From NCBI GenBank assembly GCA_031290205.1, contig JAITNZ010000058.1:1-14704 (forward strand): a stretch of 14,704 bases of DNA. Direction: 5' to 3'. This DNA comes from Spirochaetaceae bacterium. Lineage in GTDB: Bacteria > Spirochaetota > Spirochaetia > Treponematales > Breznakiellaceae. How positions within the stretch are numbered: position 1 is the stretch's first letter; each line of letters opens with the position of its first letter. The notes under the pieces are model-generated. The model worked only from the letters and a program-made list of their open reading frames with translations, was not told the origin of the DNA and searched no databases. Shown here one piece after another: positions 1 through 4,571 of the stretch. The translations under genes and the position numbers were made by a program.

Positions 1-18
1 TTAATCCCCTCTTCACCG

Positions 19-39
19 CCCCCCCCCCCCCCCCCCCCC
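19..39. repeat. 21-base homopolymeric C tract
   Basis: An uninterrupted run of 21 C on the plus strand (G on the strand that carries all genes here). On the minus strand it is preceded by ATG (42..40), but that frame ends after seven Gly codons and one Arg. The gene-1 frame, read past its own stop, is also open through the tract to the window edge. It is the longest homopolymer in the window. It could be a slippage hot-spot; its exact length in an assembly should be treated as uncertain. Confidence 0.9.
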
Positions 40-86
40 ATGCACGCTTTCAGCCTTGCCTTCGTTATGAGAAAAGCGTTCAATGA

Positions 87-114
87 GCTTCCCCGCCCTG
101 AAGGGCGGGGAAGC
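87..114. terminator. 12-bp perfect hairpin downstream of the lipoprotein gene; terminator or IS200/IS605-end-like stem
   Basis: Arms at 87-98 and 103-114 are perfect reverse complements (GCTTCCCCGCCC / GGGCGGGGAAGC) around a TGAA loop (TTCA on the minus strand). It begins 7 bases after the lipoprotein stop codon at 121-123, a normal terminator position, but no immediate U-tract follows on the minus strand. A CCCCGCCC-TTCA-GGGCGGGG stem is also typical of IS200/IS605 element ends. No transposase or TnpB gene is visible in the window, so a solo end or a plain terminator cannot be told apart. Confidence 0.6.
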
Positions 115-120
115 AGTAAA

Positions 121-798
121 TTACTTTAAGTTAAATGGCTTTAGTATTTTATCAACTTCTACGGGTTTGCCGTTTTCGTCGTCAATCGTAACTTTTGCAA
201 ATGCCCAGCCGGGGATGCTGTCGGGCTGGACACCGGCGGCGATAAACGGGTCGGGATTGAGGACGAACACAATATCTTTCTCGTTGGTGTTCATATCTTT
301 TGCCCATTCAAAAAGATTGCCCCCCCCTACGCTTACCCCGTAATGATCGAGCGAGGCGTGATACCCGATTGCGCTGCGATGCTTGTCAACAATATGCTCG
401 TAGGCGGCAAGCGGCGTTTCGGCGGAAAATTGTTCGTCCCCAAGTTTTGCCCCCACCATGATCATATCGTCGTAATAGGCAATATCCGGCGGCAATTGTT
501 CAGGATCCAAGCCCGCGGCGATAAATGGCATCGCATCGAACACTAACATCACGTCGTGTAGGGGGCTGGCGCTGTAATCCCAACTCCACACAAAACGAGC
601 CTGCCCGTCAGGAGATGCAAGCGACCAGCCGCCGTTCATCTCGTCTTTCGAGATCGCGCCACCGTTAACTTCTAAAAGCCGCTCGAAGGATTTTTTCGAA
701 TCACTTCCAACGACATCCAATTTCCCGCACGACATTACACCGAACAGTGCAATCGCGGAAAACATCAACATTGTAAATTTGGTTACAATATTTTTCAT
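121..798 (-). CDS. Uncharacterised lipoprotein, 225 aa, with an internal duplication
   Basis: I do not recognise a named family. Residues 1-24 form a lipoprotein signal: basic start (K2, K7), hydrophobic stretch 8-22, and a spirochaete-type lipobox V-M-S-C with the acylated cysteine at 24. The mature part holds two related halves: around residues 70-103 and 163-197 an aromatic strand is followed by a conserved PFIAAG-(L/V)-(D/Q)-P core (MPFIAAGLDP versus DPFIAAGVQP). This suggests a two-repeat periplasmic or surface domain. There is no heme, zinc-ribbon or Met-rich metal motif. The start is supported by AGGAGA at 808-803, five bases upstream of ATG. It follows copA by 220 bp on the same strand, so a link to copper handling is only positional. 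A GGG at residues 158-160 is written with an 8-base G run. A hairpin follows the stop. Confidence 0.8.
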   Translation of the reverse strand: MKNIVTKFTMLMFSAIALFGVMSCGKLDVVGSDSKKSFERLLEVNGGAISKDEMNGGWSLASPDGQARFVWSWDYSASPLHDVMLVFDAMPFIAAGLDPEQLPPDIAYYDDMIMVGAKLGDEQFSAETPLAAYEHIVDKHRSAIGYHASLDHYGVSVGGGNLFEWAKDMNTNEKDIVFVLNPDPFIAAGVQPDSIPGWAFAKVTIDDENGKPVEVDKILKPFNLK

Positions 799-822
799 TT
801 TTATTCTCCTATGTTTTGAGGA

Positions 823-857
823 GGGGTTTGGGGTATAGGGTTTGGGGTTTGGGGGAA
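823..857 (+). repeat. G-quadruplex-like array, left arm of an inverted pair
   Basis: Runs of 4, 4, 3, 4 and 5 G are separated by TTT or TATA spacers, satisfying the usual G3+N1-7 quadruplex pattern on the plus strand. The first 18 bases (GGGGTTTGGGGTATAGGG, 823-840) are exactly reverse-complemented at 990-1007. In the lipoprotein mRNA leader this stretch would be C-rich. Confidence 0.8.
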
Positions 858-982
858 GAACATACTTCGCAATCTTCCTTCACTCCTTAGCTCTTATTCC
901 GCATTCCTAACTCCTCACTCTGCTATCTTCTTGGCATTTTGCAAGCTCAAAACCCCGCTATCTTATCTAAAGGCACCTCTTT

Positions 983-1014
983 CCCTATACCCTATACCCC
1001 AAACCCCATACCCC
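983..1014 (-). repeat. G-quadruplex-like array, right arm of an inverted pair
   Basis: On the minus strand this reads as G-runs separated by TAT, TTT and TATA, starting just after the copA stop codon (1021-1019). Bases 990-1007 are the exact reverse complement of 823-840. The copA transcript 3' end would therefore be G-rich and could fold as a quadruplex or pair with the other arm across a loop of about 150 bases. Confidence 0.8.
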
Positions 1015-1018
1015 TTCT

Positions 1019-3343
1019 TCATACCTTCTCCGCCTTAAACCGTTTCAATCTAAGCGCATTTGTCAGTACCGATACCGAGCTTAGGCTCATGGCGGCAGCG
1101 GCGAAGATGGGGTTTAAGAGGGGTCCGCCGAAGAGGTAGAGCAGACCTGCCGCAATTGGGATGCCGACGGTGTTATAGCCAAACGCCCAAAATAAATTTT
1201 GTTTAATATTGCGAATGGTTTTTTTGCTAAGGTTGATAGCCGTCGGCACATCCATTAAATCGCTGTGCATCAACACAATGTCGGCGCTCTCCATGGCGAC
1301 ATCCGTCCCGCTCCCGATGGCGATGCCTATATCAGCCTGTGCTAACGCGGGCGCGTCGTTGATGCCGTCGCCGACCATGGCGACAAAATGCTTTTGCTTT
1401 TCAGGGCTACCCCCCCCCCCCCGCGCTTGGAGTTTTTTTACTTCGTTTGATTTATCCTGAGGCAGCACCTCGGCAAGCACGCGGTCGATGCCGACTTGTT
1501 TCGCGATAGCGGCGGCGGTTTTTTTGTTATCGCCTGTTATCATCGCTACTTCGATGCCCATGCTGTGCAGCACTTCGATAGCCTTCTTGCTATTCGGCTT
1601 CACCACATCTGCCACGGCGATGATACCCGCCGCCTTGCCGTCGAGCGCGGCGAACATCGGCGTCTTGCCTTCACCGGCAAGCCTGTCGGAGGCTGCTTCC
1701 AAATCGCTAAGTGAAATACCGCGCTCTTCCATGAGTTTGCGGTTCCCAATCAGCGCCTTAACGCCGCGAACATCCGCTTCGATGCCCATGCCGGTAAGTG
1801 ATAAAAAATTATCGACCGCGAGTAAGTCGAGTTGTCTATCGAGCGCTTCGTTGACAATAGCCTGCGCCAGCGGATGCTCACTATTTTTTTCGCACGATGC
1901 CACAATTTGCAAGAATTCTTTTTCCTCCCCGTTCCCTATAATAATATCCGTTACCTTAGGTTTGCCTTCGGTGAGCGTTCCTGTTTTATCAAAGACGATC
2001 GTGTTGATTTTATGCGCGGTTTCCAGCGCCTCGCCGCCTTTGATGAGGATGCCGTTTTCCGCGCCTTTGCCGGTGCCGACCATAATAGCCGTCGGGGTGG
2101 CAAGACCGAGCGCGCAGGGGCAGGCGATAACCAACACCGAGATAAAAATAGTGAGCGCGAATTCGACCGCCGTTTTTCCAGGGGGGAGGGGGAATGCGCC
2201 GGTGGATACGGCAAAAAACCACGCGGCGCCGGCGGCAAGCGCGATAAGGCACACAACCGGCACGAAATACCCCGAAACAATGTCGGCAAGTTTCGCTATC
2301 GGCGCCTTGGTCCCCTGCGCGTCTTCAACCAACTTGATGATCTGCGCCAGCGCGGTGTCGCCGCCAATCTTCGTCGCCTTAAACTGAATAACGCCGGTGG
2401 TGTTTATCGTCGCCGCATAGACATTATCGCCCGCGCATTTATCGACGGGCATACTCTCGCCTGTGAGCATAGCCTCATCTATCGAGGTGTGCCCTTCTTG
2501 CACGGTGCCGTCTACGGGAATCTTTGCGCCCGGTTTTACCACTATCACATCGTTAATCTCGACATCTTCTATCGGTATTTCTTTTTCAACGCCGTCAACA
2601 ATGATGATAGCCGTCTTCGGCGCAAGCCCCATGAGTTTTTTTATCGCTTCGCTCGTCCGTCCTTTCGACACTGCTTCCAGTGATTTACCGAGCAGGATGA
2701 GCGCGATGATAACTCCCGATGTTTCAAAATAGAGTGAATCAACGGCGTTAAACTCGCCGTTTGCAATCTGAAAAATATTATACACGCTGAAGACAAACGC
2801 CGCCGTGGTTCCTACGGCGATAAGGCTGTCCATATTCGGGCTGCGCTGAATAAGCGCCTTAAACCCGATGGTATAGAAACGGTAGCCCACCCCGATAATC
2901 GGCAGCACCAACACCAATTCGGCAAGCGCGTAGATTAGGGGGAAGTTCATGGGGAGGAGCGCCTGCGGGAACGGGAGGTTAAACCATTTAATCATTGGCA
3001 CCATAGCGATATAGAGGAGCGGCGCGGCAAGGCAAACGGCTACAATAAATTTAGTCCATAGCACTTTAATAGCCTTCTCTTTTCGTTTTCGATCCTCGTC
3101 GGATGCGGCGCCGCTTAAATCAAGCGCTTTATATCCCGCTTTATCAATAGTTTTTTTTATATCCGATACGCGGGTGATACCGGGATTATAATTTACCGTT
3201 GCTTTTTCCGTTGCGAAATTAACGGACACGCCGATAATGCCTTCCATTTTTCCAATCGCCTTTTCGACACGCGCCGAGCACGCCGCACAGGTCATGCCGC
3301 CGACCGGAATGGTAACCGTGTTACCGTTTACAATACTTTCCAT
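1019..3343 (-). CDS. copA: Copper-translocating P-type ATPase, P1B-1 type, 774 aa
   Basis: Inner-membrane pump that exports Cu(+) at the cost of ATP. One N-terminal heavy-metal-associated domain has GMTCAAC at residues 16-22 (Cys19, Cys22). Then come the actuator TGES near 295, the membrane CPC at 408-410, the phosphorylated aspartate D452 in DKTGTLT, the nucleotide-domain HP pair in SEHPLAQA, MITGDN near 600, and GDGINDAP from 658. Late segments carry YN and MSLSS, the residue set of Cu(+)/Ag(+) pumps rather than Zn/Cd pumps. Length is usual for a single-HMA CopA. The ATG at 3343 has AGGAG at 3355-3351, seven bases upstream. Oddity: residues 641-645 (RGGGG) are written by a run of 13 G inside an extra loop of roughly ten residues between KLQA and the VAMVGDGIND strand; a one-base slip would truncate the pump before GDGIND. 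A DUF2318 gene lies upstream. Confidence 0.97.
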   Translation of the reverse strand: MESIVNGNTVTIPVGGMTCAACSARVEKAIGKMEGIIGVSVNFATEKATVNYNPGITRVSDIKKTIDKAGYKALDLSGAASDEDRKRKEKAIKVLWTKFIVAVCLAAPLLYIAMVPMIKWFNLPFPQALLPMNFPLIYALAELVLVLPIIGVGYRFYTIGFKALIQRSPNMDSLIAVGTTAAFVFSVYNIFQIANGEFNAVDSLYFETSGVIIALILLGKSLEAVSKGRTSEAIKKLMGLAPKTAIIIVDGVEKEIPIEDVEINDVIVVKPGAKIPVDGTVQEGHTSIDEAMLTGESMPVDKCAGDNVYAATINTTGVIQFKATKIGGDTALAQIIKLVEDAQGTKAPIAKLADIVSGYFVPVVCLIALAAGAAWFFAVSTGAFPLPPGKTAVEFALTIFISVLVIACPCALGLATPTAIMVGTGKGAENGILIKGGEALETAHKINTIVFDKTGTLTEGKPKVTDIIIGNGEEKEFLQIVASCEKNSEHPLAQAIVNEALDRQLDLLAVDNFLSLTGMGIEADVRGVKALIGNRKLMEERGISLSDLEAASDRLAGEGKTPMFAALDGKAAGIIAVADVVKPNSKKAIEVLHSMGIEVAMITGDNKKTAAAIAKQVGIDRVLAEVLPQDKSNEVKKLQARGGGGSPEKQKHFVAMVGDGINDAPALAQADIGIAIGSGTDVAMESADIVLMHSDLMDVPTAINLSKKTIRNIKQNLFWAFGYNTVGIPIAAGLLYLFGGPLLNPIFAAAAMSLSSVSVLTNALRLKRFKAEKV
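1410..1422 (-). repeat. 13-base poly-G tract inside copA
   Basis: Thirteen consecutive C on the plus strand, 13 G in the coding strand, encoding the end of an Arg codon plus four Gly. As sequenced the frame is open, so the gene is ON. A change to 12 or 14 bases would shift the frame before the catalytic GDGIND motif. Confidence 0.9.
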
Positions 3344-3356
3344 AATGATACTCCTT

Positions 3357-3388
3357 GGGTGATAGGGGATGGGGGATGGGTGATGGGG
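3357..3388 (+). repeat. G-rich array upstream of copA, left arm
   Basis: Five G-runs (3, 4, 5, 3, 4) separated by TGATA, AT, AT and TGAT form a G-quadruplex-like pattern immediately upstream of the copA Shine-Dalgarno. Bases 3373-3388 match the reverse complement of 3463-3478 at 14 of 16 positions. The vocabulary (GGGTGATGGGG) differs from that of the 823-1014 arrays. Confidence 0.7.
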
Positions 3389-3408
3389 TTTTCATTTGAA
3401 ATATCAGA

Positions 3409-3437
3409 ATATTACATGAAATATACTGATTTATCAA
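3409..3437 (-). promoter_or_regulatory. Candidate sigma-70-like promoter for copA
   Basis: On the minus strand TTGATA (3437-3432), 17 bases, then TAATAT (3414-3409), in an AT-rich island between the two G-rich arrays. The predicted start near 3402 would give a leader of about 60 bases containing the C-rich complement of the 3357-3388 array. Five and four of six consensus matches; not more than a plausible call. Confidence 0.35.
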
Positions 3438-3450
3438 AATAAAATCTTAT

Positions 3451-3482
3451 CCATTCCCCATTCCGCATCACCCATTCCCCTT
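3451..3482 (-). repeat. G-rich array between the DUF2318 gene and copA, right arm
   Basis: Read on the minus strand, G-runs separated by AAT, TGATGC and AAT begin right after the DUF2318 stop (3491-3489). Bases 3463-3478 pair with 3373-3388. This repeats the arrangement at 823-1014: one arm at the stop of the upstream gene, one at the start of the downstream gene. Confidence 0.65.
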
Positions 3483-3488
3483 CTTTTG

Positions 3489-3956
3489 CTAGCTTCTTTT
3501 CCAGCGGGCAAATATTTGTTTTTCTTTCGCCAGATACTCTTTTGAAATTGTGATAGTTGATGCCGTTACCGTTTTATTTTCTTTGAAAATCGGCACGGGA
3601 TTGCACCCACGACCTTGCACTTCAACCTGGCTCATTCTGAATTTTCTGCCGCAGTTTTGACAGACAAGGACGTTCCCCTGCTGTTTGTAAAAACCGAGCC
3701 CCGAGTCGTAGCACGACTGGCAGGTGTTAAACGCCGTTCGGACGGTGCCGTCCGGCGCTTTGACGGCGATCACTTCCAGCCGTGTGCCGTCGATTTCGAC
3801 AGGATAGAAGAGCGCCGTCTCGCTCAGTTCCGCCGTGTTGATAACTAAATCTTTGTCGCTAATAAGCGGCTTGATTATATTTTGCGCGCCGCTCTGGGCA
3901 AACGCCGCACCCGCACAGACGCAGAGTGCGGCGGCAATCAAACTAAATCTTTTCAT
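3489..3956 (-). CDS. DUF2318-family exported four-cysteine protein, 155 aa
   Basis: The C-terminal half has the DUF2318 signature: AFNTCQSCYDSGLGFY (Cys79, Cys82), then VLVCQNCGRKF (Cys99, Cys102), then GCNPVPI (Cys118). The two CxxC pairs look like a zinc-ribbon or Fe-S/metal site; the family's biochemical role is not established. Residues 1-20 are a signal peptide (K2 R3, hydrophobic core, AFA before Q21), so it is likely periplasmic. I choose the ATG at 3956 because AGGAG sits eight bases upstream (3968-3964) and the signal peptide starts there; the frame is open further upstream to a non-SD codon. That ATG overlaps the stop of the small upstream gene in ATGA, implying translational coupling. 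Members of this family are often found near metal-ion transport genes, which fits copA 145 bp downstream. Confidence 0.88.
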   Translation of the reverse strand: MKRFSLIAAALCVCAGAAFAQSGAQNIIKPLISDKDLVINTAELSETALFYPVEIDGTRLEVIAVKAPDGTVRTAFNTCQSCYDSGLGFYKQQGNVLVCQNCGRKFRMSQVEVQGRGCNPVPIFKENKTVTASTITISKEYLAKEKQIFARWKRS

Positions 3957-4057
3957 CTTTTGTCTCCTTTTTTTTGGGGCAACGAGCGCAGCAATAAAAC
4001 CGCGATAATTACGACTGCAGGCACAATACAATGCCAATGACTTTCAATAAATTCCAT
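3953..4057 (-). CDS. Small membrane peptide, 34 aa, translationally coupled to the DUF2318 gene
   Basis: ATG at 4057-4055 is preceded by a strong Shine-Dalgarno, CAGGAGG, five to six bases upstream (about 4068-4062). The frame runs 34 codons to TGA at 3955-3953, which overlaps the next gene's ATG (ATGA). The peptide starts MEFIESHWHC, has a hydrophobic core IVPAVVIIAVLLLR at about 11-24, and ends in a basic tail rich in K and R. This is a single-pass small protein with a His/Cys-containing N-terminus (SHWHC, residues 6-10) that could touch metal. I do not recognise a family. The strong ribosome site, the 4-bp overlap and a good promoter close upstream make it likely to be a real first gene of the cluster. 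Confidence 0.72.
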   Translation of the reverse strand: MEFIESHWHCIVPAVVIIAVLLLRSLPQKKGDKR

Positions 4058-4078
4058 TTTCGCCTCCTGGGGCTTTTG

Positions 4079-4108
4079 ATAATAACGAATGTACCATGCA
4101 ATTGTGAA
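4079..4108 (-). promoter_or_regulatory. Candidate promoter of the small-peptide/DUF2318 cluster
   Basis: On the minus strand TTCACA (4108-4103), 18 bases, then TATTAT (4084-4079); five of six consensus matches each. It would start transcription near 4072, giving a short leader just long enough for the AGGAGG of the small gene. A second TTCACA lies 11 bases further upstream (4119-4114), one helical turn away, so a regulator bound to the TGTGAA pair would overlap the -35 box. Confidence 0.5.
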
Positions 4109-4119
4109 TAAAATGTGAA
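4103..4119. repeat. Direct repeat TGTGAA x2 spaced 11 bp, possible operator
   Basis: TGTGAA at 4103-4108 and at 4114-4119, separated by TAAAA, lie in tandem one helical turn apart and overlap the -35 box of the predicted promoter. The spacing suits a protein dimer or two tandem binders. It is not the TACAnnTGTA CopY-type copper box, and no regulator gene is in the window. Confidence 0.35.
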
Positions 4120-4138
4120 CAGGAGTAACGCCTCAGTA

Positions 4139-4165
4139 TCGTGAAATCCTCGCCTGATTTCACGA
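4139..4165. terminator. Perfect 10-bp hairpin, 7-nt loop
   Basis: TCGTGAAATC (4139-4148) pairs exactly with GATTTCACGA (4156-4165). On the plus strand the hairpin is followed by AAATAAAAGTTTTTG; on the minus strand, the direction of transcription, it has A-rich DNA before it and no U-run after it. It may be a weak terminator for the giant gene or an operator upstream of the metal cluster. Confidence 0.45.
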
Positions 4166-4301
4166 AAATAAAAGTTTTTGTTTCCATTGTTTCGCTGTTA
4201 CACAGCGCAACTTAGTCAACAACGCCCTTTTCAAAGTGAAGGCAGGGCAGGAACCGCCTGTGGCGGCGCGGGGAACCAGCACAAGCGGGGAGGCGCTGGA
4301 G

Positions 4302-4571
4302 TTATTTTACCACGATTACTTTGCGGATTTCGTCGATGTCGGGGGCGACGATGCGGATAAAGTAGATGCCGCGGGCGACGACATTACCGCCTGTATTTTT
4401 GCCGTCCCATTCTATATAGTATTCGCCTATATCGCGGCGTCCGCGCTCGATTGTTTTTACCGTTTTACCGTCAAGGGTAAAGACATTGATATTCACGGCG
4501 CCGCTTTGCGTAAGGACATAGTTAATCGATACTTTATCACCATTGAGGGGCTTAATCACATTTTTCAACAC
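4302..4571 (-). other. FlgD-like Ig / T9SS-CTD-like terminal domain coding segment
   Basis: The final 90 residues of the giant protein begin around KNVIKPLNGDKVSINYVL and end RKVIVVK. The pattern of a strand, a V-x-V-F-x-L-D-G-K turn, W-D-G-K-N, G-I-Y-F-I-R-I and a terminal RK-hydrophobic strand is that of FlgD-Ig domains, which overlap in profile with type IX secretion sorting domains. Spirochaetes are not known to carry type IX secretion, so a structural cap is the safer reading. Confidence 0.65.

Larger units (their letters stand above)
799..1018. other. Gap between copA and the lipoprotein gene, with paired G-rich arrays
   Basis: No gene seen in these 220 bp. It contains a G-rich array on the plus strand next to the lipoprotein start and a C-rich counterpart abutting the copA stop. 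Between them is a CT-rich stretch (about 870-940) of degenerate words such as ACTCCT and ATTCC. The word ATTCCGCAT at 896-904 recurs at 3460-3468 in the gap on the other side of copA. I see no convincing promoter, so the lipoprotein gene may depend on copA readthrough. Confidence 0.6.
4058..4301. other. Gap between the giant-protein gene and the DUF2318/copA cluster
   Basis: No gene supported in this 244-bp stretch. It holds the promoter and TGTGAA repeats near 4079-4119, a perfect 10-bp hairpin at 4139-4165, a 6-bp hairpin CGCTGT/ACAGCG at 4193-4207, and a small CCGCC/GGCGG stem at 4254-4266. None of the stems is followed by a U-tract on the minus strand, so the end of the giant gene's transcript is not clearly marked. 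Confidence 0.6.

Noticed and set aside
1488..2683. Long plus-strand open frames opposite copA (283 and 299 codons)
   Set aside because: Low-complexity antisense frames over a highly conserved ATPase; no start signals or recognisable domains.
4097..4120. CRP/FNR-type operator at the TGTGAA pair
   Set aside because: The hexamers are direct, not inverted, so the usual TGTGA-N6-TCACA palindrome is not present.
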